A program made the position numbers and the translations under genes. Shown in pieces: positions 49,301 through 59,246 of a DNA stretch of 64,000 bases. The stretch's first letter is position 1. Every line of letters begins with the position of its first letter. The DNA is from Pachyseris speciosa. Lineage: Eukaryota > Cnidaria > Anthozoa > Scleractinia > Pachyseridae. The notes beneath the pieces are model-generated. The model was not told the origin of the DNA. It was given only the letters and a program-made list of their open reading frames with translations, and ran no database searches. Where the stretch lies: the NCBI GenBank assembly GCA_016490735.1, contig JAEMWC010001432.1, positions 70,001-134,000 on the forward strand, in the 5' to 3' direction.

Positions 49301-50017
49301 TTCAATGACTTTTGCCGCAAGTTCACTATCAAAACCAATTTCCTCACATATTACGGATTATGCAATTCATTTCCCCAAAAATGGATTCGCTTGTTAAAAA
49401 AATCTAACGCAAGCACACCTACGAATTTAGAAAACGTGGGGAAAATACCTTTAAGCAAGCTTTCCTGCAAATCAGCTTCTCGAATTCTTATCAGTCAGAA
49501 ATTTGAGCCTCCTACAGCTGAGAGAAGGATGTTGCAAGTGAACCTAGACAAGCAAGCAATCAGCACTATTTATAATATTCCCTTCAAAGTGACCAAGGAT
49601 ACAAGACTCGCCATTTTTCAATTTAAAATTGTGCACCACATCTTGCCAACTAATGCCACTCTTTTCAGAGACAAAATCATACAACATGATAAATGTCATC
49701 TCTGTGACCAAAAGCAAACCCTGAACCATCTTTTTGTTGCTTGCTCGGATGTGCAGACCTTCTGGCAAAGCTTTTCTCGCTGGTGGAATGTTAAGAATGA
49801 CGATTCTATCACCTTAAACGATGAAACCATAATCTACGGCTTTACAAACGATTTTAGACAACAACTCGGCTTAAACCTATGCTTAATAATTGCCAAGTAT
49901 TACATTTATTGTGCTTCAAGGAATGAAGAAAATTACTTCTTCGAAGCCTTCCTTGCTTACCTTAAAAGCAAATTATTTATAGAGAAGAGTAAATGCAAAT
50001 CGCAAATTAATTTATAA
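46325..50017 (+). pseudogene. LINE ORF2: APE endonuclease plus reverse transcriptase, one internal stop
   Basis: The frame is 1231 codons long and interrupted only by TAA at 47564-47566. The endonuclease (46325-about 47040) shows SLNVRGLNQ, FLQETY, IIGGDFNC, RLDYW and LTDHSAI, the catalytic set of APE-like LINE nucleases. The RT has GYVKDRYIGQNIRL, FIDFKKAFDSVDW (motif A), GVRQGCPLSGILF (motif B) and QYADDTTAF (catalytic box). The C-terminus carries CHLCDQ...HLFVAC, a zinc knuckle. The stop codon fits a single C-to-T change from CAA. The protein copies LINE RNA at the nicked target. Confidence 0.92.
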
Positions 50018-50238
50018 AAACAACTTTTTCTCAGTACCAAACGACACGTACATGTGTGTGTGTTTCTGTTTCCGTTTTTCTTCTCTCCGTTTTGGTCTCA
50101 AGTATCGTAAGTAGAATTGCTGTATTTTTATTTGCGTATTGTAAATAGCTGTTAATATCTGTCAATTAATAAGTTATGTATGTACGTATTGTAATAAGGC
50201 ATGATATTCAAATAAAAAAGTTAGAAAAAAAAAAAGGG

Positions 50239-50601
50239 GCAAGACCCGATCGATGCACAAAAAAGGCACGTGAATTGGCAAAGAGTTCTTATCAACTTGA
50301 AACTGTTGCACATGATTGTCCAAAAACTTCACTTGATGAGCTTGACAAAGTCGAACAACATTTCAACCACGAAAAGCCCGTTTCGGATTGGTTGGGAATT
50401 CGCGTGTATGAACCTGAAAAACAAGGCGATGAAATTAATTGGCGACTCCAACCCAAAACTCACAAACGTTCTCACAATTGGGGTCTTTGAGGGTCACACG
50501 TTTGTTGTGAAGAAGATTGAACGTTTGGGTCAAAACTACATTAGTCCGCACTGCCAAACAAGATCCACGATGGCATGCAATCTGCAACGGCACATCGCAA
50601 C
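50239..50601 (+). repeat. Right copy of long direct repeat flanking the LINE
   Basis: 363 bp matching 45119-45480 at about 99%. It follows the LINE A-tail directly and continues without a break into PolB sequence (from CTGTTCTCGAGG). It has six A residues where the left copy has five, which keeps the PolB frame open at that point. Confidence 0.9.
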
Positions 50602-53305
50602 CTGTTCTCGAGGAGAAACTGTGGTGGTTTGCCCCAATGAAAAAATGGAAAACCCACACCGCGTTTGAGAAGGCATTCTTCCCCAAATCAACCGCCTCTC
50701 CTGAAGCAATCCGCTGGGTGGAACGACAAGCCCGCCGACGAGGTATTCACATTCACCACGCCCAATGTGGGCACGGAGGAGAACCGTGGCTTTTGGGTCG
50801 CCCAGTGGATGGACTTCACATCGAGAGCAAAACAGTTTTTCAGTACCATGGGTGTTACTGGCATGGGTGCCCACGGTGTTTCCCCGACCGTGACACCAAA
50901 ATAACAAACGCTAGGAAATCCCGAAAAGAGCTGTTCCAAGCAACATGCGAACGACCACAAAAACTTCGGGAAGCAGGTTTTTATGTGGTCGAAGCCTGGT
51001 CATGCCAGGTCAAACAAACACAAGAAGCTCTGCCCCCTGTTTTCACAAGAACGTATCCCCATGCGATGATCTTCGACTTTGAGGCATATGGAAACAAAAC
51101 AAAGAGAAAGGACCCAACACCCACACTCCACATGCAAAACGTTCACAAACCAATCTGTTTCTCAATCGGGGACACGCTTGAGCGCGAACCCACACACATC
51201 TGCGACAGAGACCCAAAGGAGCTGATCCGCAAGTTTGTGGAAGAGATCGAACGGCGGGGGAAAAGAAAGACTTTCCTTCCAGAAACTTTCAACCTGCTTC
51301 CCAAAGCCCAAAAAATTCTGATTGCGGGGTGGTGCGATGAACTGCCTGTGCTTGGTTTCAACTCTGGCCGATACGACTTGAATCTTGTGAAAGAGCATTT
51401 GGCAGATTACCTCGCTGAAATGGCGAAGAAAGGGAGAGTGGTCAAAGATGCAAACAAATTGATGTTCCTTCTTCTGCCGAAGTTCCGTTTCCTTGACATA
51501 ATAAACTATTTGGGGCCAGGAACCAGCTATGACAGTTGAGTGAAGGCTTATGGCTGTTCGCCTGGGAAGTCGTGGTTTCCATACGAGTGGTTTGATAGCC
51601 CGGACAAGCTTGATTATCCCGGTTTGCCAGATCATCCTGAGTGGTATTCATCTCTGAAAGGAGAGCGGGTGTTGACACCAGAGGAATGGAAAGGTTGCGT
51701 TCGTGTGTTCAAAGAAAAGGGAATGAAGACCTTTGCAGACTGGCTGCGCTATTACAACAATCTGGATGTCGCGCCTGGGCTCGAAGCGTTGGACAAAATG
51801 CGAGCTTTCTGCACTGAAAAGGGAATCGATATTTTGAAAGACGCCGTCAGCATCCCAGGAGTCAGTCTTCATTATCTCTTGCGGGGAGCGGTTGAGCGAG
51901 GAGCAGAGCTGTGGAGCCCCTGCAAAGAGGCCTATGACATGTTGAAAGGAGCTGTGGTCGGGGGACCGAGTCTCGTGTTCACCCGCCATCACGAAGTCTG
52001 GGAGACAAAAATAAGGTCGCACCAATATGAAGACCCAAAACCCTGCGAAACGATTCTGGGCTACGACGTCAATGCATTGTATTTGTCAACAATGCTTCAG
52101 TACATGCCCTGCGGGAAGGAAACTCTAATTCCCTGAAGAGCAAAAGGTCAGAGCGGTCCCCAGGTTTGTTCTAAGCTTGCAGGAGGGAAAGTGGTTCGGT
52201 TTCGCAAAAGTTGATCTGAAAGTGCCTGCGGCGCTCGTCCCCAAGTTCGAGGAGATGTGCCCCTTCTTCATCAACAAACAGGTGCCACAGGAAGCTGTGC
52301 CGGAGCACATGTTGGAGTATCTGGATCACACCGGCATAAACCGTGGGGACGGGAGAAAGTTAGTGGGCGCCCTGTCTGCCGAAAAAATGTTGGTTTACGT
52401 CCCATTCCTCCGTTGGTACATCAACCACGGGGTGGAGATCACAGCAGTTCACCGAACAATCAATTACCAACCGAAAAAGATTTTCACCTGCTTTGTGGAG
52501 CAGGTAACTGAGGCCCGCCGAACAGGGGACACAAACAAAAGCAAGGCGATGTTGGCAGATGTGTTCAAACTCTTGGGCAACAGTGCTTACGGAAAAAAAT
52601 GATTGAAGCTGTGGAGCGCCAAACAAACGTTATCTACACGAAGGATGAAAAGGTTGTCGACAGAGCGTTGCGAAGTGCTTTCTTCTCAGATCTCGATGAA
52701 ATCGGGGATGCGTACGAGCTGGAAAGCCGGAAGCTGCAGATCAAAATCCGAAGGCCGTTCCAGGTTGGCATCGCGGTGTACCAGCTGGCCAAGCTCCGAT
52801 TTCGTGGACAAGTTCGTGGACCGCCGCAACTTTGAGCTGATCCAGATGGATACGGACAGCAACTACATGGCGATCTCTCGCGCAAAGTTGGAAGACGTTG
52901 TGAAACCGGAGATGAGAGCCCAATACGAGGCAGAAAAAAGATCAGTTGCTCGCGTGGGACAAGTGGAGCAGCCGCACTCCAGGGTTGTTCAAGCTGGAGT
53001 GCGAGGGTCGCCGAATGATCGCGCTCTGCTCGAAGTGCTATTACGTGGACGTCGACGGGGGCAAAATCAAGTTCAGCACGAAAGGGATGAACCAGAGGCA
53101 AAACGTCATCAGGTGGGAACGTTTCAAAGCGGCGCTCGAGGGGCACAACGACATGGCGACAAACAGAGGCTTCCGCATGAGAGAGGGACGAATGGTGACT
53201 TACTTGCAGCAGAAGCTGGGCCTGAGCGCGTACTACGACAAGCGGTGGGTACTGCCAGACGGATCTCACACCGAACCCATCGAATACCACATCCCCTACC
53301 CCTAA
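50239..53305 (+). pseudogene. Protein-primed family B DNA polymerase, main part (broken)
   Basis: A nuclease-like block FQYHGCYWHGC (about 50850-50882) is followed by the 3'-5' exonuclease motifs FDFEAYG (Exo I), LGFNSGRYDLN (Exo II) and YYNNLD (Exo III). Polymerase motifs are GYDVNALYLSTM (A), KLLGNSAYGK (B) and MDTDSNYMA (C, the catalytic DTDS). This is the DNA_pol_B_2 type used by Maverick/adintovirus replication. Breaks: frame change in the duplicated segment, TGA at 51537-51539 and 52134-52136, then frame changes near 52590, 52800 and 52935. The stop is TAA 53303-53305. Catalytic residues are all still readable but the gene cannot give a full product. Confidence 0.88.
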
Positions 53306-54350
53306 CCAGGCATGACAGGAGGGAGCTCGGTATTCGGAGGAACAACCATCAACTCTTCACGCACGAAACTGCGCTGGGGTCCATCGCGGCCTCCCGTTTC
53401 GAGGCGGGAAATCCGGTTGCATGGCAGGTTCGCCTGGTTTTACCATGATCCTTTCAACCTCGAACACTTTCAAAGACCAAACAGGGTCTGTGGCTCGTCG
53501 TCACCACCTTCCAACTCACCAGGTTGAAACAAATAGCGCACGTCCACACCAGGGGGAAGCCTTTTTTCGGCCGCGCCAACAGGCCTGGAATACGGAGTTG
53601 CTGGCTGTGCGAAAACAGATTGTTCTCGGATCGCATCTGCGGGTTTCAATCCTGTAAGCCGCGTGGTCTGTTGGTTGAGAGCATCCACAACCCTGGGAAG
53701 CCTTGCCACCCACACAACAGACCGCACACCTTCTGGCAGCCGCATTTCGAGTGCGTACTGGTCCCGAACAAACGCTTGGCAAGTGTGCGGTTGAAGCGTT
53801 CCACAATCGCCTGGTCGCGATGGATTTCAACACGCCCACGGCGAATACTTGTTCGTTGCGCCTCCATGACTCTGGAAACAGCCCCCATGAACTCACGCCC
53901 CGGGTCCACCTGCAGCAGCTTTGGCCATTTGAGAGGGCCGCGCTTGTAAATCCTTTCAAAGGCCCGGGCCACCTCCTCAGAATTTTTCGCGGTCAGAGGC
54001 TCAGCTGCCTTGAAGCGGCTGGCCACGTCGACCACAGTCAGCGCGTATTTGAAAGTTTTGCGCCCCACCTTGTCGTGCGGCATGAAGAGCACGTCAGCTC
54101 GGTGCACTGCGTTGGGTGTTGGCACGTGAAACTTCGGCCGAGGAACGTGCCGCGGCGCGGGAAAAAAGATCTGCCAAAGAGCCTGCTTTTGCAACCACTG
54201 TTTCGCCACAGTTTCCGAAACCTTTGCGGCTTGGGCCAGTTTTTTCACTGCGGCAATACCTTTCCAGTAGCCTTTCGGGCTGTAGTAAATTTTTGAAAGG
54301 CGCTTCTGCAAGGCTGGATTTTTCTGCTTCAAGGCAGGGATTTTTTTCAT
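53302..54350 (-). pseudogene. Retroviral-type (DDE) integrase of the Maverick element, broken at the C-terminus
   Basis: It starts at ATG 54350 (MKKIPAL). Core acidic residues lie in HRADVLFMPHD, LLQVDPGREFMG and DQAIVERFNRTL. Upstream is a helical N-terminal segment with WLQKQALWQIF; downstream, after frame changes near 53690-53740 and 53470, DPVWSLKVFEVERI and FVREELMVVPP show the usual C-terminal domain. The stop TAG overlaps the PolB stop on the other strand. Integrase inserts the linear viral or transposon DNA into host chromosomes. Leftward, convergent with PolB and divergent from the zinc-ribbon ORF 24 bp away. Confidence 0.85.
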
Positions 54351-54356
54351 TGAACC

Positions 54357-54363
54357 TATAAAA
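54357..54363 (+). promoter_or_regulatory. TATAAAA in the 24-bp gap between divergent start codons
   Basis: TATAAAA lies between integrase ATG (54350, minus) and zinc-ribbon ATG (54375, plus). It is only about 11 bp upstream of the latter, so it is too close for a classical promoter of that ATG unless a later start is used. Function is uncertain. Confidence 0.3.
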
Positions 54364-54374
54364 CAGGAGGAAAG

Positions 54375-54623
54375 ATGGCGAATGTAAGGGTGTGCTGTGG
54401 GAAAACGATGGTTGAGTACCATGAGAATTTCGAATTCGTTTGTCAAAGTTGCCAAAGGGTTGAGGAGCTCGCCACCCCAACCAAAACCAGGGAGGAGGTG
54501 GGGTGGACAGCAAACCCCATTTCATTCACCCACCTTCGGAAAATTCTCGAGAAACACGGAATATTCGGCGCTGTCAACACCATTTCGGATGGTGGGCGAG
54601 AACTTTACGACCCGTCAAGATAG
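54375..54623 (+). CDS. Small zinc-ribbon-like protein of the viral element
   Basis: 82 residues, open. It begins MANVRVCCGKTMVEYHENFE and has a second pair, CQSC, giving a CC-x19-CxxC arrangement like a zinc ribbon. The rest is polar, with FTHLRKILEKHG helix. I do not recognise a family. Zinc ribbons at this size often belong to transcription factors of DNA viruses, but nothing here proves that. It is divergent from the integrase and its 3' end overlaps the leftward region that follows. Confidence 0.5.
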   Translation: MANVRVCCGKTMVEYHENFEFVCQSCQRVEELATPTKTREEVGWTANPISFTHLRKILEKHGIFGAVNTISDGGRELYDPSR

Positions 54624-55298
54624 AAGTTTTTGGGAAGCCTCATCCGCGATTTCAGGGAGTTTTTCTTTCCCAAGTCGGTGAATTTCATTTGCTTTTTGAA
54701 CAATTACTTTCAAGCTGTTCAAGAAAGGGTTTGGCCACGCAAAAAAGCAATCCTCGCGCTCCTCTTTCCTGCCGTCGAAAAAATCCACCCAGCAACGCGA
54801 CGCCGGGCGAAAGAAAGGTTCAATGAATGGTGGTGGGACTTGTTCACTCCGCGACGAAACGTTTGTCGTATTTCGCCTGTATTTTCTAGGAGATCTCCAT
54901 GCAGTGGTCGCTGACGATGTCGTCAACCAGTTTCAGCCTGTCAACGAATTCCTTTTCCACGAAAGCCTCGCCCCTGAAGGGGAAGCGGATCACGTCGAGA
55001 ATCTTTTTGTACTCGACCCGGGAAGCTTGCCACACCTTTGACCACAAGCCCGAAAGCAGTCAAAGTTGCAAACACAATCGGGTTTAAGGTGATACCCCCT
55101 GCAACCGCAGAAGAAACGATGGCTTTGCCCGCCACGACATTGCAAACCAGATCCTTTCTTCGAAAGGAGCGGAATAACTTGTCGTATCCCCAGTGTTTCC
55201 TGTGGTAGCTTTTTCAACATCTCGACGGTGTCCCGTTTAAGGGAGGCGTCGATGTGGTTGAAGTCGAACACACAGAGCTTGGGTTCAGCACCCTTCAT
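54615..55298 (-). pseudogene. Helical protein with a hydrophobic segment, broken
   Basis: It starts at ATG 55298 (MKGAEPKLCVFDFNHID), overlapping the end of the fibre-like gene by 14 bp. After a helical block DTVEMLKKLPQETLGIRQ, frame changes near 55190 and 55130 lead to a hydrophobic segment AIVSSAVAGGITLNPIVFAT (about 55130-55070). Helical remnants such as FVDRLKLVDDIVSDHCM and KANEIHRLGKEKLPEIADEA continue to 54615. Layout (helix, membrane-like stretch, helix) is seen; function is unknown. Order and overlap suggest co-transcription with the fibre-like gene. Confidence 0.5.
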
Positions 55299-56316
55299 AT
55301 ACAAACTCAACAACAAACTCGACGGTCAGCCGCGCTGACGAGCCGACTTTGAGGTATGCAAGTTGGAATTTCGGTCCTGTTGAGTTGACGAAAGTAAGGT
55401 GAATGAAGTACCCAGACGGGTGGGGGGAGTTTGTTGACCAAACTTCAACTCCTCGTGGAACATTGAAACGACGCAGAAGTTGTTTGACCCCTCTGAAAGT
55501 GGAGACGACAGAGAGTTGTGCGTCGCGCTTGGTTTTGGACAGAAAGACCAATCCAAGTCGTCTGATGTGAGTGAAGAAGGTGAATGGGTACCAAAACCCG
55601 GGCATGACGAAAGTCTTTATTTGATCGGTTGTGATAGTTAGCAGGGAGCTTTGAGCTCTGGACACTATTCCAGGCCAAACCACAGGTTTTAGAAAACGCA
55701 GGGCTCCATTTTGGTACCTGAATAAAGGGGCGTCATTGTTGTAAACAGCCTAATCGTTCAAATTCAAATTTCCGCCCAACTTCGGTTCTTTGAGCAGGAA
55801 GCTGTTCATGTTTACGTCACTTTGCATTGTTACCTCTCCATTTTTTCCGCTGAACAACGTTGCGCGCCCGTCCTTCACGCAGTTTCCATTCAAATCCAAA
55901 TCATCACCCAGTTTCGGACGATAAAGGGCAAACCCACCCAGGTCCAGCGCGGTCTCCATTGTCATTCCGGTGACGCCCGCGCGGAACAAATCCAGGCCGT
56001 CGCTATGAACTTTTTTGTAATTCAAATCCGAATCACCGCCCAACTTGGGTTTTAACAGAAGATGACCGTTCATATCCAAGTCGGTTTGCATTTCCATTTT
56101 TCCGTTGTCCACACCCCAAACCATATCGAAAACGCTCGGGTTCACGCTGGAAACATGCCCCGAAACACCATAAACAACCAGGTGACCCGTGGTTGAACCC
56201 AGAGTTCTGCCATGCAGATACAAATAAATGAAGTTGGGGGTGTTGGCGCTTCAGTGATGGAACTGAACGAGGGTTTTGGTGTAGCTGCCGAAGGTTCGCG
56301 TGGCTTGGCTCGCCAT
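55285..56316 (-). pseudogene. Fibre-like repeat protein of the viral element (broken)
   Basis: From ATG 56316 (MASQATRTFGSYTK) a short head leads into a shaft of repeats of the form MxTDLDMNGHLLLKPKLGG, seen at least three times with variations (LDLGGFALYRPKLGD, VNMNSFLLKEPKLGG) at about 56115-55760. A C-terminal globular part of about 130 residues follows, ending FVVEFVYEGC. Repeats of DLDMNG type occur in trimeric viral and phage fibres that bind cell surfaces, so a receptor-binding role is inferred. In-frame stops at 56251-56253 (TGA) and 55750-55752 (TAG) break it. The gene points left, away from the virion module. Confidence 0.6.
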
Positions 56317-56371
56317 GGACGCGATGTTTGCCCACGCCCTCACAGACAGAGTAAAGTAAGTAGTAGTAAGC

Positions 56372-57670
56372 ATGGCGGACGGACGGTCAGTTTGTAGTTC
56401 TGATGATGATCATGATTCACTCCCTAAAACCGAGTCTTGTTCGCTAAACCCTGAGGTCTGTGAACTGGAATACCTTCATCTTAATGGCGACAAGTTAATG
56501 TGGTCAAACGACCTCGAATCGCTCAAGAATTTCGTGGCAGATGTTCTAAAACAGCAAGGGAAATGGCTGACGCCTGGTGGAAATACGAAGCAATTCAAAA
56601 GTTCCAACGGTAATTTAATTATTAACTGGTACAACAAGAAACAACGAACTCTGAACTTTCAGGGTCGTGATGGCCCTGCTTTAAAAGGTGAGTTAGTGGA
56701 ATTAGTACGAATGAAGCCGGGAGTGCCAACGGATTTGCAAGACCACGAACCTTTGGTATCAACCGAACAAACAACGCAACCATCACTATCAGAGGAAGAC
56801 AGCAGTATTCAGCGTAATAGTCGAATATTGATCGACGACGGGAGTCCGTCAAATTGCACTCAAGAGCGATCATGTCCAGTAATTGTGACCGACATTGAGG
56901 GCTTAAAACATGATTTATTGATACTTCAGAAACAAGTCGAAGAAAATACAAAGCTTTTGTCCATTATAAATGCCAAAAATCAAGACGAAAATGCTTCTTG
57001 TACCGAACTCCTTGATTACAAGAAAAGGTGCGAAACGTTATTATCCTCTGTTTCCAAAAAAGACAATGCAATCAGAGAGTTGGAAGAAAAATGTTTGACC
57101 TTTGAGAGCCGCGTTTTGTCATTAGAACAAGAGAATGATTCCCTTAGGCTTGCATTAACCATCATTATGCAAGAAAAGAGTCAAGTTGAAAGCAATCAAC
57201 CAAGGTCAAGCGAATGTTGGGTCCATGTGGATAAGTCGCGAGGCAACAATGGAAATGCCAAACGTAGCCAGAAGCCAGTGCACACTAATATCACCGAAAC
57301 CCGAAACAGTTTTTAGCCCCTTCGAATTAACGAACAAGTGGAAGTGAGAAATGTAGTTAATCAAAAGGTAAACAGTGGTGACGATGGCAAAGGTACATCT
57401 TCGTCTTCCTCGGAGGTTACAACGGAGAAAACTATCGAGACCGTTTCAACCGAATTGTCAGACGATCACGACCGACTACAGCCCGACCGCCGGAAGAAGG
57501 TCATCATAGCAGGAGATTCTACACTTAAATATCTTCGAGGCCACAAAATGTCCAGAAACTCCCAAGTCAAGATAGCCACATTCCCGGGATGCACAACACG
57601 AGACATGAAGGATCACATTAAGCCACTTCTACGCAGAAACAGAAACCTTCCCCATTGCACGGTTATTCAG
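56372..57670 (+). pseudogene. Inserted ORF: N-terminal domain, coiled coil and truncated SGNH-hydrolase start
   Basis: One frame with a single TAG at 57314-57316. Residues 1-110 form a compact domain with LEYLHLNGDKLMWSNDLESL and GRDGPALKGELVELVRMKPG; about 180-280 is a coiled coil (ELEEKCLTFESRVLSLEQEN). The end has KKVIIAGDSTLKYLRGHKMS, the block I GDS of SGNH esterases, then stops at about 57670 before the catalytic His. Some LINE ORF1 proteins carry esterase domains, and this looks like a transposon-derived gene inserted in the viral element. No homologous viral gene is expected here. Function unknown. Confidence 0.55.
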
Positions 57671-58110
57671 TAGCCGATCTTCGAAGAGTCCAAGAAGAGA
57701 TTTATGACCGCCGAAGTGGAGGAAGGCGGCGAGTGGGTGTTTCCTCCCTGCAGCTGCAAGAGGGGAAAAAAGGTTTGAAACGAACCCCGCCAAAAGAAAC
57801 AAGACCCCGGCCCACCTCAGATTGGGAACAGGCCGTTTTGTCGCGCCGGCTCGCGATGGAAATCGACGACCACGACGACGACGACGCATGGCCTGAATGG
57901 GACGGGTGGGAAATGGAGGGCAGCGGCTTTGGAAAAGCCGCCGACAACATGATCCACCGACTGTATGTGGGCCTCGGATCGCTGAAGGCCGGCAACTCTT
58001 CAACGAAACTCCGTTAAGGGATGTCTGCGGTGGTCCAAAATCTCCTCCAACATGGTGTCCTCAACGAATTACAGGCCCGCAAGATTTTCAGCGATTACAT
58101 ACGGAGGTAA
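57671..58110 (+). pseudogene. Conserved Maverick-type helical protein of unknown function
   Basis: A frame with an acidic stretch (DDHDDDDAWPEWDGWEMEG) is followed by LYVGLGSLKAGNSSTKLR, an in-frame TAA at 58015-58017, and a helical end VVQNLLQHGVLNELQARKIF. The final TAA (58108-58110) is 1 bp before the penton-like ATG. The 5' end is unclear because the upstream insertion may have removed it. The position directly before capsid genes suggests a virion or assembly role, inferred only. Confidence 0.5.
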
Positions 58111-58111
58111 A

Positions 58112-58882
58112 ATGTTCCACCTGCTGCTCGACTCGAGCCTTGCGAAGCTGCAAAGAAACAGCGCCAACCAGAAGTCACACGACTTCCAGATCTTTTTCAA
58201 CCCACCCATCATACTCGACCCCCAGCGCGACTACGAAGCGGCGCTCGACAGTCTCATCACCATGAGCTACTCCTGGTACAACGTTGCGGCTGAATACAAC
58301 AACAACACACTGAAATGGCGGAAGACGGGGGAAGCTTGGAAAACCCTGACCCTCCCGGATGGGATGTACGATTACGCAGACCTCAACCGGGAATTGCAGA
58401 CGCGCACCGGGTTCGTCCACCCCTCCGCGGTGGACAAAAAACACATCTCCAGCTTGTTCTTCGACTATTCCACCACCCGGGTCGTGATCGGGGTGGCGAC
58501 GGGGTATGAGCTCGATCTCACGACTGGCGATTACGGGAAACTTCTTGGTTTTGACAAGAAGGTTCTGAAAGACGCCACGACCTTCACGGGGGACAAGATC
58601 CCCGACATCACGCGAAGCGTCGACTGGGTGTTCCTGCATTGCGACCTGATCAGGCGGCGGGCGAACGATGTGCCAAGTGATGTGCTTTTCTCCTTCTCCA
58701 CGGCCAACCTCGAGGTCAGCTACCCTTTCACAAAAGAGCCCCTCCACCCCAAGTTCCACCCGGTCAACAAATCTCGAATCGACGCGATCAGGATTCGCGC
58801 AACCGACGGGCGGAACAATGTCCTCGACCTCAACGACGCCGACGTGGCTTTGGATCTCATGATTCGTGAAGCCACACCGTGA
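58112..58882 (+). CDS. Penton-like (minor capsid) single jelly-roll protein, intact frame
   Basis: 256 residues from ATG 58112, chosen because it follows the previous stop by one base. It has the beta-rich plan of Maverick minor capsid proteins: FQIFFNPPIILDPQRDYEAA, LITMSYSWYNV, then LPDGMYDYADLNRELQ and FDYSTTRVVIGVATG, ending with VLDLNDADVALDLMIRE. The protein would form the fivefold vertex capsomers. No stop or frameshift is seen, unlike most neighbours. The assignment to penton rests on size, motif layout and position next to the major capsid gene. Confidence 0.65.
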   Translation: MFHLLLDSSLAKLQRNSANQKSHDFQIFFNPPIILDPQRDYEAALDSLITMSYSWYNVAAEYNNNTLKWRKTGEAWKTLTLPDGMYDYADLNRELQTRTGFVHPSAVDKKHISSLFFDYSTTRVVIGVATGYELDLTTGDYGKLLGFDKKVLKDATTFTGDKIPDITRSVDWVFLHCDLIRRRANDVPSDVLFSFSTANLEVSYPFTKEPLHPKFHPVNKSRIDAIRIRATDGRNNVLDLNDADVALDLMIREATP

Positions 58883-59246
58883 AATTTTCACCAGAGTATA
58901 TCGTCACACAAACATTAACCGACCGAGCGAGTGGATGGGATTTTGGGACGCGCGCGCCGGCCGATACCGCGTCAAACACAAAGGGACGGGTGTGGTCCGC
59001 GACACGCTCATGGCCATTGGCAAACAACTCAGAAAGGCGGCCGCGCCTGCCCTGAAAAAGGCCGCAACGCAAGCGGTCGTGAAGGCAACTGAAAAGGGGG
59101 CTCAGGTGGTTACCGAGAAGGGCGGCAAAAAGATCTGCCAGCTGCTTCAGAAAAGAAAGGCGGCTGCGCCAGGAACACGAACTCCCTCACAGGCGACCTC
59201 GGACTCAATGGTGAAACTCAGCCAAATTTTGGCCAACCAACTGTGA
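58866..59246 (+). CDS. Basic core-like protein
   Basis: The open frame (up to 126 codons; first ATG 58935, 104 codons) overlaps the penton-like gene end. It is Lys/Ala-rich (APALKKAATQAVVKATEKGA) with a short Gly/Arg start, like DNA-condensing core proteins of adenovirus-type virions. No enzyme motif. Start uncertain since the upstream in-frame part lacks an ATG. Confidence 0.5.
   Translation: MKPHREIFTRVYRHTNINRPSEWMGFWDARAGRYRVKHKGTGVVRDTLMAIGKQLRKAAAPALKKAATQAVVKATEKGAQVVTEKGGKKICQLLQKRKAAAPGTRTPSQATSDSMVKLSQILANQL

Larger units (their letters stand above)
45481..50238 (+). mobile_element. 5'-truncated L1/Tx1-like LINE inserted in PolB
   Basis: The insert starts inside a LINE ORF1 and ends with a run of 11 A residues (50225-50235) before the second direct repeat. 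It carries the ORF1 3' part, a 546-bp spacer and complete-length ORF2. APE-type endonuclease and a C-terminal CCHC knuckle place it in the L1/Tx1 group. About 4.76 kb long, same strand as PolB. Confidence 0.88.

Noticed and set aside
52634..53290. 218-codon leftward frame opposite PolB
   Set aside because: It lies opposite PolB motif C and the PolB C-terminus and has no recognisable motif; it is a complementary shadow.
53646..54296. Long rightward open frames opposite the integrase (for example 53703-54296)
   Set aside because: They are shadows of the leftward integrase, whose DDE motifs and C-terminal domain are clear.
58175..58891. 238-codon leftward frame opposite the penton-like gene
   Set aside because: The rightward frame has family-like motifs and a start tightly linked to the upstream stop. 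The leftward frame is a GC-rich shadow.
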